A stretch of DNA of 64,000 nucleotides from Saprospiraceae bacterium (GTDB taxonomy: Bacteria > Bacteroidota > Bacteroidia > Chitinophagales > Saprospiraceae): assembly GCA_016712145.1 (NCBI GenBank), contig JADJRO010000001.1:2914501-2978500 (forward strand), given 5' to 3'. Below the pieces are notes generated by a model that made no database searches, was not told where the DNA came from, and saw nothing but the letters and a program-made list of their open reading frames with translations. Every line of letters begins with the position of its first letter. The first letter of the stretch is position 1. Shown here piece by piece: positions 17,401 to 26,453 of the stretch. The translations under genes were made by a program, and so were the position numbers.

Positions 17401-18579
17401 ATGTATATACGCCACCAATTTTTAGAACGCATTGCTCAAACCAGTGATATTTCACAACAGTTTGAGGTGTCTTCAGCAAACGGGTGTTATTTAGAGACCA
17501 AATCAGGAGATAAGTTTCTGGATTTACTTTCTGGTTTTGGGGTCAATAATATTGGACATGGAGTTACTCCAGTTATTGACGCCATTCATAAGCAATCACA
17601 TGCGTATTTGCATACCAATGTTTATGGAGAACATATTCAAAGTCCACAAATTCAATTTGCTGAGCTATTAATTTCTTTGTTGCCAGGGCCTTTAAACGCA
17701 TGTTATTTTTTAAATTCAGGAAGTGAGTGCGTTGATGCAGCAATTAAGTTGGGACGATTGGCAACCGGACGAACTGAGATTATAGTTTGCAGCCAGGCAT
17801 ATCATGGAAGTACACTCGGTGCAGAGTCGTTGCGTAGTGATGCAAATCACAAAATGGGATTTCTGCCTCTAATTCCTGCTATTCGATTTATACGATTCAA
17901 TGAAGAAGCAGATCTTGAGCAAATTACCAGTCAAACTGCACTAGTTATTACAGAAGTAATTCAATCAGAAGCCGGTGTCAAGATGGCAACTCCGGACTAT
18001 TGGAAAAAACTCCGAAAAACCTGTGATGATCAACATTGTTTACTGGCGGTAGATGAAATTCAAACCGGAATGGGTCGAACAGGAACTCTTTTTGCATTTC
18101 AGGCATATGAATTTATTCCGGATATGTTGTTATGTGGAAAGGCATTGGGTGCAGGAATGCCACTTTCCGCTTTGATTTGTAATCAAAAGTTGATCCAACA
18201 TTTTTCCAAAAAAATACCTCTGGGATACATCACTACTTTTGGAGGACATCCGGTTTGTTGTGCAGCTGGATTGGCCGGATTAAACTATTTATTGCAACAT
18301 AATATTCTGGATTCTGTCAATGAAAAAGAGCAACTTTTCAGGCAAGCATTAAATGCTCAAGCGTCGAATGAACTGCGTGGTATTGGCTTGTTGCTTGCAT
18401 TTGAACTCGGATCAACCAGCAAACTTATGAAGGCGATTCAAAAATTATTTGATCTCAAAATACTTGCAGAAAGTTTTTTGTTTTGTCCGACTGCTTTGAG
18501 AATCGCACCTCCCCTGGTCATTGAGCTAAATGAAATTAATAGGGTGTGTGATCATATTAAGGAAGCCTGCAACTTTTAG
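17401..18579 (+). CDS. Class III (acetylornithine/ornithine-type) PLP-dependent aminotransferase
   Basis: A fold-type I aminotransferase of ~392 residues. Diagnostic pieces are LNSGSECVDAAIKLGRLATGR (cofactor phosphate site), the AYHG motif, VITEVIQSEAG, VDEIQTGMGRTG with the Asp that contacts the PLP ring nitrogen, and LCGKALGAGMP containing the Schiff-base Lys. I chose the ATG at 17401; an in-frame TTG ten codons upstream (17371) would add an atypical peptide. Substrate cannot be fixed: acetylornithine, ornithine, 4-aminobutyrate or lysine are possible. The ALDH7 gene nearby makes lysine 6-aminotransferase an attractive but unproven idea. Confidence 0.9.
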   Translation: MYIRHQFLERIAQTSDISQQFEVSSANGCYLETKSGDKFLDLLSGFGVNNIGHGVTPVIDAIHKQSHAYLHTNVYGEHIQSPQIQFAELLISLLPGPLNACYFLNSGSECVDAAIKLGRLATGRTEIIVCSQAYHGSTLGAESLRSDANHKMGFLPLIPAIRFIRFNEEADLEQITSQTALVITEVIQSEAGVKMATPDYWKKLRKTCDDQHCLLAVDEIQTGMGRTGTLFAFQAYEFIPDMLLCGKALGAGMPLSALICNQKLIQHFSKKIPLGYITTFGGHPVCCAAGLAGLNYLLQHNILDSVNEKEQLFRQALNAQASNELRGIGLLLAFELGSTSKLMKAIQKLFDLKILAESFLFCPTALRIAPPLVIELNEINRVCDHIKEACNF

Positions 18580-18754
18580 GCAAACGGGAACCAATCCTAA
18601 ATGATAAACCTAATAAACAATGCGAGGTTTTTAATTTTAAATCAAAGCAAATCGTTTGCCCTCGTCAAATAAGTATTTTAGGTACAAAAAGCTAATACAT
18701 ATTAAGCTCCGGCAATCATTGCAGCCTATTAAAATCGAAGTATGGCAAGATTTA

Positions 18755-19333
18755 TTATTTTTTCAAAGCTTCGTAAGCCGCATCGAGTTGATTGTAAAAA
18801 GCCTCTCCAAATCGGCGGATAAGTGCAGCTTTTACAAACCGGAAAAGAGGCATTTTATGTTCCTGGCCGAGTTTACATCCTGCTTTACAGATATCCCATT
18901 CATCGTAGTTGATCGCAATAAACCCCTGGGATTTATTTTCTTTGATCCGAATGGGATATAAATGACAGGAAATGGGTTTTTGAAATTCACAAGCGCCTGC
19001 TTTATGTGCTTGTTCTATACCACAAACAGCAATTCCATGTTCATCCTTATTCATAAAAACGCAAGCGCCATCCTCCATGAGGCTGGTACCCCAGGATTTA
19101 TTTTCTCGATAATAGCTATAAAGTCCTACTTTTTCAATCTGATTTTGAGAATCGGTGTTCAAAAAAGGCTTAAAGTCCTCGTAGCAGTTTTCCAGAATCG
19201 TTTTTTCTGCCAGTGTTAGTGGAGCTCCAAAATCCCCTTCATAACAGCAAGCGCCCTTGCATTTATCCAAGGCACAGATAAATTGATTTTCCAGGACTTC
19301 GTCACTGATCAGGATGTTATCGATCATCAACAT
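18755..19333 (-). CDS. DUF3109 family cysteine-rich protein
   Basis: A 192-residue protein of a family common in Bacteroidota, with the conserved cysteine pattern expected for a metal or iron-sulfur site: CALDKCKGACC near the N-terminus (~19-29), then ACVFM, AVCGIEQAHKAGACEFQKPISCHLYP and DICKAGCKLG. The pattern resembles YkgJ-type CxxxCxxCC proteins. Function is unknown. It is transcribed away from citrate synthase. Start ATG at 19333; no overlap with neighbours. Confidence 0.88.
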   Translation of the reverse strand: MLMIDNILISDEVLENQFICALDKCKGACCYEGDFGAPLTLAEKTILENCYEDFKPFLNTDSQNQIEKVGLYSYYRENKSWGTSLMEDGACVFMNKDEHGIAVCGIEQAHKAGACEFQKPISCHLYPIRIKENKSQGFIAINYDEWDICKAGCKLGQEHKMPLFRFVKAALIRRFGEAFYNQLDAAYEALKK

Positions 19334-19451
19334 CCTGCAAAGCTAAGCAGCTTGTATTAATTTTAGAAAATCAGGAAGATTCCATCCAACCGGTTAAAAT
19401 TGGGCTATTTCACAAAAAAAATCTTTTTCTTTTCGTAATTCAAAAACATTA

Positions 19452-19459
19452 TACTTTTG
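19452..19459 (+). promoter_or_regulatory. Candidate -7 box for the citrate synthase operon
   Basis: TACTTTTG fits the Bacteroidota -7 consensus TAnnTTTG and lies 38 bases before the citrate synthase ATG. At the -33 position there is only a T-rich run rather than a clear TTG, so this is a weak call. Confidence 0.4.
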
Positions 19460-19497
19460 CGCTTTGTTTTTCGACAGGAATAGTTACAGTAAGTAGG

Positions 19498-20814
19498 ATG
19501 GATCGCCTTAAAACATTATTTAAATCCCAATTAATTTCTTCAGTAGAAGAAATTAAAACCCTTGTAAAGTCACACGGTACAAGAATTATCGACAATGTAC
19601 AAATAGAGCAGGTTTACGGGGGTATGCGTGGTATCCAAAGTATGATTTGGGAGACCTCTTCTTTGGATTCTACTGAAGGCATTCGGTTTCGGGGTTATTC
19701 AATACCTGAACTTCGCGAACTGCTTCCTAAAATAAATGGAGCAACGGAACCCCTTCCGGAGGGCCTTTTCTGGTTAATGTTGACTGGAATTTTGCCCACT
19801 GAAGATGATGTCAAGTGGCTAAGCCAGGAATGGCAGCGACGGGCCATACTTAGTGAAACGGTAAAAGATCTTTTAGACCATCTGGATGTCCAAAAAACAC
19901 ATCCAATGACCCAGTTTAGCATTGCAATTATGGCTATGCAATCCGAAAGTGTATTTGCCCAAGAGTATGAAAATGGGATGACCAAGGCCAGTTATTGGGA
20001 AATTATGTATGAAGATTGTATGAATCTCATCGCTAAATTGCCCCTGGTAGCAGCCTTTATTTATCGCAAGTCTTTTTACAACAATCAACACATTGAAGCA
20101 GATCCTGGGTTAGATTGGAGTGCCAATTTTGCCCATATGTTAGGTAAAGATGAACCAGCATTTAAAGATTTGATGCGTTTGTATATGACCATCCATGCAG
20201 ACCATGAAGGGGGAAATGCCTCCGCCCATACGGTGCATCTGGTTGGTTCTACACTCAGTGATGCCTATTTGTCATTAGCTGCAGGGATGAATGCACTTGC
20301 CGGACCCTTACATGGATTGGCAAACCAGGAAGTGATGGACTGGATTTATGATATGATCCGGGATCTTGGTACACCCACACCAACTAAAGAACAAATCGCA
20401 GAATATGTGAAAACAACGCTTTCTCATGGCGTTGTTGTACCTGGGTATGGACATGCGGTATTGCGAAAACCGGATCCTCGGTTTTTGGCTCAGAAGGATT
20501 TTGCAGAAAGGCATTGTGCAGATGATCCAATGGTCCAAATCGTTTGGCACGTATTTGAAGAAGTTCCACCGATTTTGGAAAGTTTAGGTAAAGTAAAAAA
20601 CCCCTGGCCCAATGTAGACGCACATTCTGGAGCCTTGCTGGAGCATTATGGAGTGAAAGAACATAATTTTTATACAGTCATGTTTGGAGTTTCAAGAGCT
20701 TTAGGTGTATTGGCCCAATTGTGTTGGGATCGCGCATTAAATCTACCCTTAGAGCGACCAAAATCAATGACCACTGAAGAAATTAAAGGCTTTTTATCAA
20801 ATTCAAATAATTAA
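19498..20814 (+). CDS. gltA: Citrate synthase, eukaryotic (Si) type
   Basis: Condenses oxaloacetate and acetyl-CoA to citrate, the entry step of the TCA cycle. The 438-residue sequence follows the mitochondrial-type enzyme (QVYGGMRGIQSMIWETS at ~40-56, FRGYSIPEL, EGLFWLMLTG) rather than the hexameric Gram-negative form. Catalytic His are in LAGPLHGLANQEV (~264) and VPGYGHAVLR (~323), and the catalytic Asp is in NVDAHSGALLEHYG (~375). Fifteen bases separate its stop from gcvH, so gltA-gcvH-vanZ are probably one transcript. High confidence. Confidence 0.95.
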   Translation: MDRLKTLFKSQLISSVEEIKTLVKSHGTRIIDNVQIEQVYGGMRGIQSMIWETSSLDSTEGIRFRGYSIPELRELLPKINGATEPLPEGLFWLMLTGILPTEDDVKWLSQEWQRRAILSETVKDLLDHLDVQKTHPMTQFSIAIMAMQSESVFAQEYENGMTKASYWEIMYEDCMNLIAKLPLVAAFIYRKSFYNNQHIEADPGLDWSANFAHMLGKDEPAFKDLMRLYMTIHADHEGGNASAHTVHLVGSTLSDAYLSLAAGMNALAGPLHGLANQEVMDWIYDMIRDLGTPTPTKEQIAEYVKTTLSHGVVVPGYGHAVLRKPDPRFLAQKDFAERHCADDPMVQIVWHVFEEVPPILESLGKVKNPWPNVDAHSGALLEHYGVKEHNFYTVMFGVSRALGVLAQLCWDRALNLPLERPKSMTTEEIKGFLSNSNN

Positions 20815-20829
20815 TCCGATCTTCGTTTT

Positions 20830-21222
20830 ATGAATTTTCCAGACAATCTGAAATATACCAAAGAACACGAGTGGCTATTGCTCGAAGGCAATCAAGCTAC
20901 CATTGGAATTACTGAATTTGCTCAATCCGAATTGGGTGATATTGTTTATGTTGAAGTAGAATCTGTCGGCGATGAAGTTTCAAAGGACGATATATTCGGA
21001 ACTGTGGAAGCAGTAAAAACAACCTCTGACCTATTTATGCCAGTATCCGGTAAAGTCATTGAATTTAACCCGGAACTTGATGAAAAAGATGGAAATGATC
21101 CGACTTTGATTAATTCTGATCCATATGGTAAAGGCTGGATTATTAAAATTGAACTCAGCAATACAGAAGAATTGGATCAATTGCTGGATGCGGCATCCTA
21201 CCGCAGCCTAATCGGTAAGTAA
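20830..21222 (+). CDS. gcvH: Glycine cleavage system H protein
   Basis: Lipoyl carrier that shuttles the methylamine group between the P, T and L proteins of the glycine cleavage complex. The 130-residue protein has the lipoyl hairpin with the modified Lys in VEAVKTTSDLFMPVSG (~residue 62), preceded by IGITEFAQSELGDIVYVE, both diagnostic. The other gcv genes are not in the window. It sits between citrate synthase and a VanZ protein, with gaps of 15 and 12 bases. Confidence 0.95.
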   Translation: MNFPDNLKYTKEHEWLLLEGNQATIGITEFAQSELGDIVYVEVESVGDEVSKDDIFGTVEAVKTTSDLFMPVSGKVIEFNPELDEKDGNDPTLINSDPYGKGWIIKIELSNTEELDQLLDAASYRSLIGK

Positions 21223-21234
21223 TTTAATCAGTCC

Positions 21235-21594
21235 ATGTTTTCCAGGAAGCCAAAGTATTATTTTATTTTGGCCTGGTCGCTTGTAGGAGCCATTATAATT
21301 TTATCCTTATTGCCTGGAAATGATCTGCCAACGCTCAATTGGTGGGATCACATTCAAGTAGACAAAATTGGGCATATTTTATTTTATGGAGCTACTGCCT
21401 GGTGTTTTAAAAAATATAAACTAGAACAAGCCGACCCATCCAGGATTTCATTTATTTACATCGCTCTAATTTTAATGGGCATTGCACTAGAATACTTTCA
21501 GGAAATTATGCAATTAGGAAGACATTTTGATGTTTTTGATGTGGTGGCCAATAGTTTTGGTGTAGGCTTAGTTGCTTTCATAAAAAGACCTTAA
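21235..21594 (+). CDS. VanZ family membrane protein
   Basis: A 119-residue protein with about four predicted transmembrane helices. It has the family pattern: DKIGHILFYGATAWCF (~40-55), then ALEYFQEIMQLGRHFDVFDVVANSFGVGLVAF (~84-115), including the D-x-x-AN-x-x-G motif. VanZ proteins in glycopeptide resistance clusters give teicoplanin tolerance, but most members, including those next to gcvH in Bacteroidota, have no known function. It follows gcvH by 12 bases. Confidence 0.85.
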   Translation: MFSRKPKYYFILAWSLVGAIIILSLLPGNDLPTLNWWDHIQVDKIGHILFYGATAWCFKKYKLEQADPSRISFIYIALILMGIALEYFQEIMQLGRHFDVFDVVANSFGVGLVAFIKRP

Positions 21595-21641
21595 AAGAGA
21601 TTGTTCGTTGGAATTCAGCTTTTACACTATTTTTGATTCCA

Positions 21642-22994
21642 ATGACGAATTTGAAATCTATTTCACTGCTTAGCCTGATATTGAGCATCGCAATTTTAAG
21701 TTTTGCCAATTTCAATATTAAAAAATGGAAAAATTTTGGCACAATCGATTGGGATGTTATTGGTTATTACGATTATTTGCCTGCAAGCTTTATTTATCAT
21801 GATTTTTATATGGATTTTGTTAAAACAGATGCCAAGTACGCAGAGCAGCATATGTTTTGGCCAGTTCCAGCACCAAATGGGAATTTGGTAAATAAATATA
21901 CAATGGGCATGTCCATAATGTATGCTCCTTTTTTCTTTGTCGCTCATTTAAAATCTCAAGCTGCACATTCAAACCCAAATGGTTTTAGTTGGTATTATCA
22001 CAAATACATCCATCTGTCTTGTTTATTTTATCTGATCATTGGCTTAGTTTTTTTACGAAAATTATTATTGCGTTGGTTTTCTGAATGGGCTGTGGCTGTT
22101 AGTATTCTTGCTATCAGTTTGGGAACTAATTTATTTTATTACGCCAGTTCGGAAGCAGCCATGAGTCATGCCTATAGTTTTTCCTTGTCTGCCATTTTTT
22201 TATATTCGGTTTGCAAATGGTTTGAATTGCCCAAATGGAACTATGCAATCCTGATTGGAATCAGTTTGGGAATAATGAGTTTAATTCGGCCTATCAATTT
22301 ATCTTTTGCCTTGTTTCCTTTACTATATGGTGTGCATTCTATTAAAGATTTACAAAAAAATGCATTACTTTTTATAAATCAATACAAACATTTTCTTGGC
22401 ATTTGTTTGATAATTGCATTGATTTGGTTGCCACAACTTATGTATTGGAAGGCTGTTACAGGGAGTTTATTTTATTACTCTTACCAAGACGAGCGTTTCT
22501 TTTTTCTGGACCCGCATATTTTATTAGGGATGTTTAGTTTCCGGAATGGCTGGTTGATTTATACCCCAATTTTTATTTTTGCTATTTATGGAATGTATCA
22601 TTTGGTTCGCACACAACATAGTTTAAAATGGACTATACTTGGATTTTTTATAGTCTATAGTTACATTGTATTTTCATGGTGGTGTTGGTGGTATGTTGGA
22701 TTTGGCAACCGAGGTATGATTGACTTATATGCTTTTTTGGCCATTCCATTTGCAGCAGCAATGGGTTTCATTTTAAACAAGTCTTCAAAAATTAAAATAC
22801 CAATTCTCAGTTTCGTTATATTATTGATTTTATTTTCTCAATTTCAATCCTGGCAATACCGGAATGGGATGTTGCATTTTGACAGCATGAACTGGAATGC
22901 ATACAAAGCTTCTTTTGGTAAAACAAAATTTGATGATGCTATAAAGAATAGTTTAATCCAACCGGATTATGAGAAAGCGAAAAAGGGAGATTAA
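21642..22994 (+). CDS. Polytopic membrane protein, probable GT-C-type glycosyltransferase
   Basis: A ~450-residue protein with roughly ten hydrophobic segments. Early in the sequence, after the first helix, a loop reads DWDVIGYYDYLPASFIYHDFY; an acidic residue in the first extracytoplasmic loop followed by such a motif is typical of GT-C (GT39/83-like) lipid-sugar-dependent glycosyltransferases, so this is my best guess. The WWCWWYVGFGNRG and 'IRPINLS' segments also recall that group. I prefer the ATG at 21642 over the TTG at 21633. A -7-like TATTTTTG at 21628-21635 is very close to the start. The stop codon is part of a dispersed repeat. Confidence 0.7.
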   Translation: MTNLKSISLLSLILSIAILSFANFNIKKWKNFGTIDWDVIGYYDYLPASFIYHDFYMDFVKTDAKYAEQHMFWPVPAPNGNLVNKYTMGMSIMYAPFFFVAHLKSQAAHSNPNGFSWYYHKYIHLSCLFYLIIGLVFLRKLLLRWFSEWAVAVSILAISLGTNLFYYASSEAAMSHAYSFSLSAIFLYSVCKWFELPKWNYAILIGISLGIMSLIRPINLSFALFPLLYGVHSIKDLQKNALLFINQYKHFLGICLIIALIWLPQLMYWKAVTGSLFYYSYQDERFFFLDPHILLGMFSFRNGWLIYTPIFIFAIYGMYHLVRTQHSLKWTILGFFIVYSYIVFSWWCWWYVGFGNRGMIDLYAFLAIPFAAAMGFILNKSSKIKIPILSFVILLILFSQFQSWQYRNGMLHFDSMNWNAYKASFGKTKFDDAIKNSLIQPDYEKAKKGD

Positions 22995-23085
22995 TTAATT
23001 AAGAATTACGAATTACGAATTACGAATTATGGGAGCGTAGCGTATCCCACTTACTCGCGGGAAGAAATAAGAATTAATAATTAAG
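22990..23085. repeat. Dispersed 3'-end repeat, copy A
   Basis: Begins ATTAATTAATTAAGAATTA, overlapping the stop codon of the membrane protein, then three tandem AATTACG units, GGGAGCGTAG at 23031-23040, CGCGGGAAGAA at 23056-23066, and a closing AAGAATTAATAATTAAG. The same order of blocks recurs at 62754-62830, again over a stop codon, which shows this is a repeat family and not chance sequence. Confidence 0.75.
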
Positions 23086-23166
23086 AGAGCTTTATGGGCG
23101 TCGCGATTAGTTGCTGGGCTTATTTTGAATTAAATTAAAAAAGCATTCTTCTATCCAAATTGATTA

Positions 23167-23685
23167 TTAATCTGGCTTGTTTATAATATTATTCTTCGTC
23201 AATTTTTGTAAAATTTGTTCTAGTTCGTCTGATTTTAAAGTTCCGATTAATAACTTGGTACCATTTTTCAAAACTAATTGCAAGCCCATAGTTCCGGACA
23301 TGTTTAATGCACGTCCTTTTCCAAATAAGCCCAATCGAAACCCCCAGCCACCATATTCTGTGATTGGATTGTATTTCCGAATGTAGGCTTTGTCTATTGA
23401 ATCCCATGTTATCGTTTGTTTATTTAGATGAAAAGGAAAAAACTTATAGGATATTCCAAGTTCGTTGATTTCAGTTTCAAGAGTGGATACCAAAAACAGT
23501 ATAATAATTAATATTGGAATTATTGAAATCAATAATAAAACAGTATCGCTTACCGGTTTGTCACCAAATGGTATTTTTAGTATAATTTGTTGATATAATC
23601 CATATAAAAACAAAGCGGTAATTCCAATTATTAATACCCAAAACCACCATTGAGTGAATTTTTGTTTTTCATTGAAACTTATCAT
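23167..23685 (-). CDS. Small membrane protein with PH-like domain
   Basis: A 172-residue protein with two transmembrane helices near the N-terminus (~13-35 and ~45-67) and a soluble C-terminal part of alternating strands (ELGISYKFFPFHLNKQTITWDSIDKAYIRKYNPI...) resembling the bacterial PH/DUF304-like fold. An identical design is common in Bacteroidota proteins of unknown function. It stands alone between a repeat and a cupin gene on the same strand. Confidence 0.65.
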   Translation of the reverse strand: MISFNEKQKFTQWWFWVLIIGITALFLYGLYQQIILKIPFGDKPVSDTVLLLISIIPILIIILFLVSTLETEINELGISYKFFPFHLNKQTITWDSIDKAYIRKYNPITEYGGWGFRLGLFGKGRALNMSGTMGLQLVLKNGTKLLIGTLKSDELEQILQKLTKNNIINKPD

Positions 23686-23750
23686 AGATGCTATTTTTTA
23701 TGTGATAAATTATTTTTTAAAATCAAAATATAACAAATTTAAAATTACTT

Positions 23751-24236
23751 CTAATTTGTTTTAGGATAAAACTCCAATCTATATAATTTAAAAAGTTCTT
23801 TTCCAATATTTTCCACTGAATGAGGTGGTTCAGGTTTTTCCCAGGAACCAATATTTAATTCTTCCTGTTTGATTCGAATCGTATCTTGTTTTAATAGACT
23901 TAGTTTATTGTTGTCATCCAAACCAAACGTATTGTAAAGAAGAGGCGAATTATTTACAACCCAAACAATGCTTTTTCCTTTATGAGTATGGATGGGATCT
24001 AATTGGCCTGGAGGTACAGTTACTTCCAGGATTCTAAATTCAGGTGTTTGGAAAATAAGTTTATGAAATTCTTTAGCCGCAATCAACGCATCCAAGCTGT
24101 CTGGCCAATTCCAGGCATCTTCTGTTTTAGCTTGTTTCGGAGCTTCTGATGGTTTCTGTTCATTTTTTAAGTTAATAAACAGGAATACAAGAATTCCTCC
24201 GATAATTAATCCTGATACAAAATACGTGGTCTTCAT
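23751..24236 (-). CDS. Membrane-anchored cupin-like protein
   Basis: A 161-residue protein with an N-terminal signal anchor (~5-23) and a single cupin-type domain: LEVTVPPGQLDPIHTHKGKSIVWVVN holds the H-x-H pair and following strand of cupin motif 1, and EKPEPPHSVENIG supplies the late His of motif 2. Function is unknown; small extracytoplasmic cupins are often sugar-, acid- or metal-binding. Same strand as, and ~65 bases ahead of, the PH-like gene. Confidence 0.68.
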   Translation of the reverse strand: MKTTYFVSGLIIGGILVFLFINLKNEQKPSEAPKQAKTEDAWNWPDSLDALIAAKEFHKLIFQTPEFRILEVTVPPGQLDPIHTHKGKSIVWVVNNSPLLYNTFGLDDNNKLSLLKQDTIRIKQEELNIGSWEKPEPPHSVENIGKELFKLYRLEFYPKTN

Positions 24237-24360
24237 GTTTTTGTTTTATTGCTTGAAATGAATGTGTTACTGCATGAATAGAATTTATTAATTTCTTGCG
24301 GTATGCTAATGTCTAAAATATAATTAACAAATTTAAACTAATACATTTATCAAAACTTTT

Positions 24361-26067
24361 TTAATATCCTACTGCTCCACCATCCGGACTGGAGGAATCG
24401 GCGGCGCCAACATACACTTTAAATTTTTCATCATATAAGATGCCCATGAGTGAACCCAAATTATCCACTGGAAAAAGTCTATGTCCTAAAGCCTCCAATG
24501 CAGTTTTTGTATCGGGAGACATCAGATTCTTTTCATAAAGAATGAGATCAGGCAACCATTGATGATGAATTTTCATTGCTTCAATGGCTTGATCAATTGG
24601 CATCTTGTAGGCAAGCACATTTAAAACAGTTTGAAAGACCGTATTGATGATGGTTCTTCCTCCCGGCGAACCAATGATTAAATACACTTTACCGTTTTTT
24701 GTGACGATCGTTGGTGTCATACTCGATAGCATTCGTTTTTCAGGAGCAATCAGATTTGCGGGGGATCCAATTTGACCATTTTGGTTTGTTGCACCAGGCA
24801 GGGCATTAAAATCGCCCATTTCATTGTTGAATATAAAACCTAATTTTTCGGAACCCCTTCTCAATCCATAAGCGTATTCTAAGGTGTAAGTCAATGAAAC
24901 TGCATTGCCATCTTTGTCAACGACTGAAAAATGAGTCGTATTGGAGCCATCATAGGGGTGGCCAAATTTTGATGGATCACTTACAGAAGCTTTATTTGAA
25001 TTGATTGAAGAAAAGCGCTTTTTAGCAAATTCTTTAGAGCACAATTTTTCCAAGGGCATATCCGGATTAAAATCTGGATCCCCTAAATAAGCTGCACGAT
25101 CTGCAAAAGCCCGGCGCATTACTTCAGCAATCAAGTGAACGTAGGCCGTTGAGTTAAAGGGAATGGAGTCGAAATTCGATAGCTCCATGAGGTTCAACAT
25201 TTCTATAAGTGCAACTCCACCTGAACTGGGAGGACCCATTGAATATACTTCATAGTTTTTAAAGCTTCCTTTGATTGGCGGCCGTTCGATTGGAGTGTAT
25301 TTTTCTAAATCTTTTTTTGTTATTATGCCGCCATTTTTTTTCATGAATTGTTCGATTTCTTCTGCAACATATCCTTTGTAAAAACCATCCTGACCCTTGT
25401 CTCGAATCAATGCCAATGTTTTTGCAAGAGCTGGTTGCTTCCAGGTTTCACCTGGTCGGGTCATTTTTCCATGCGCATTGTTAAAATAGTTTTTCATATA
25501 ATCATTTGATGGTTCTGAAGCAATTAGTTCAAGGGCATCTAAATAGAGACCCCAGGGCATGATAAATCCCTTTTGAGCTAAATTCACTGCAGGTTGTACT
25601 AACTCCTTCCAGGCAAGGGTCCCATATTTTTGATGTGCTAAATACAAACCGGCAACGGTTCCAGGCACACCAACGGCCAACATGCTTTCATGATTGCTTT
25701 CATGAATCAATTGGCCTTTGTTGTCTAAAAACATGTTTGGACTTGCGGTAAGAGGCGCTTTTTCACGAAAGTCAATGGTAGTAACCATTCCTACGGCATT
25801 CATGAAAACCAAAAAACCACCACCCCCAATATTTCCTGCTGTTGGATGTGTAACTTGCAATGCAAAGGCTGTGGCTATGCTGGCGTCTACGGCATTGCCT
25901 CCTTTTTTTAATATTTCGATACCAATTTCTGAGGCGATTACATTAGAAGACACCACCATTCCCTTTTGACCATAAGTCTGTGCATGGCTTATTGATAGAT
26001 TCATTGAAAAGAACCATGCGAACGCAATGGTTAAAAAACACATTAAGCTTAAATTATTCTGTTTCAT
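24361..26067 (-). CDS. ggt: Gamma-glutamyltransferase (glutathione hydrolase)
   Basis: Exported enzyme that cleaves the gamma-glutamyl bond of glutathione and transfers or hydrolyses it. After a signal peptide (MKQNNLSLMCF...SHAQ) come VVSSNVIASEIGIEILKKGGNAVDASIATAFALQVTHP, typical of the family start, and the autoprocessing site GSNTTHFSVVDKDGNAVS, where the second Thr becomes the N-terminal nucleophile of the small subunit. GSPGGRTIINTV near the C-terminus is the conserved glycine motif. I chose the ATG at 26067; an in-frame TTG at 26100 would place extra residues before the signal peptide. Length ~568 residues is normal. Confidence 0.94.
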   Translation of the reverse strand: MKQNNLSLMCFLTIAFAWFFSMNLSISHAQTYGQKGMVVSSNVIASEIGIEILKKGGNAVDASIATAFALQVTHPTAGNIGGGGFLVFMNAVGMVTTIDFREKAPLTASPNMFLDNKGQLIHESNHESMLAVGVPGTVAGLYLAHQKYGTLAWKELVQPAVNLAQKGFIMPWGLYLDALELIASEPSNDYMKNYFNNAHGKMTRPGETWKQPALAKTLALIRDKGQDGFYKGYVAEEIEQFMKKNGGIITKKDLEKYTPIERPPIKGSFKNYEVYSMGPPSSGGVALIEMLNLMELSNFDSIPFNSTAYVHLIAEVMRRAFADRAAYLGDPDFNPDMPLEKLCSKEFAKKRFSSINSNKASVSDPSKFGHPYDGSNTTHFSVVDKDGNAVSLTYTLEYAYGLRRGSEKLGFIFNNEMGDFNALPGATNQNGQIGSPANLIAPEKRMLSSMTPTIVTKNGKVYLIIGSPGGRTIINTVFQTVLNVLAYKMPIDQAIEAMKIHHQWLPDLILYEKNLMSPDTKTALEALGHRLFPVDNLGSLMGILYDEKFKVYVGAADSSSPDGGAVGY

Positions 26068-26453
26068 TCCTGATTCACTTACAGAATTAAAGATAAGCAA
26101 TGCATTTTAAATAATCATTGGGGTAATTTTTTAGGCATCGAATAATTTGGTCCACAGTTTGTTTATAACAACCCAAATACAACATGAATTCAGGTGTTTG
26201 TAAGAATGCAAATCGCTTTAATAGCGTTTTAAAAATTACTTAAAATGAAAAACAAATCGGAAAGTCAAATAATGGGTTTAATCGGAAATAAATTTTAATT
26301 TCTCTCCAAGCGTAATTTAATTCGAATAAAATAATTTTGTAATCAGCTATATGCTAAACTGATTTAGCGAAAGTATTAAAACAAGTTAAGTGATTTTTTT
26401 GCCAACAATTAATTTAGCATTCAATTTTATTTTAAGAATTTATTTTCCACAAA
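26068..26453. other. Non-coding gap between ggt and the outer-membrane barrel gene
   Basis: About 385 AT-rich bases. I see no gene, no strong hairpin and no convincing promoter apart from scattered A/T runs. It must contain the ggt promoter on the minus strand. Confidence 0.5.
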
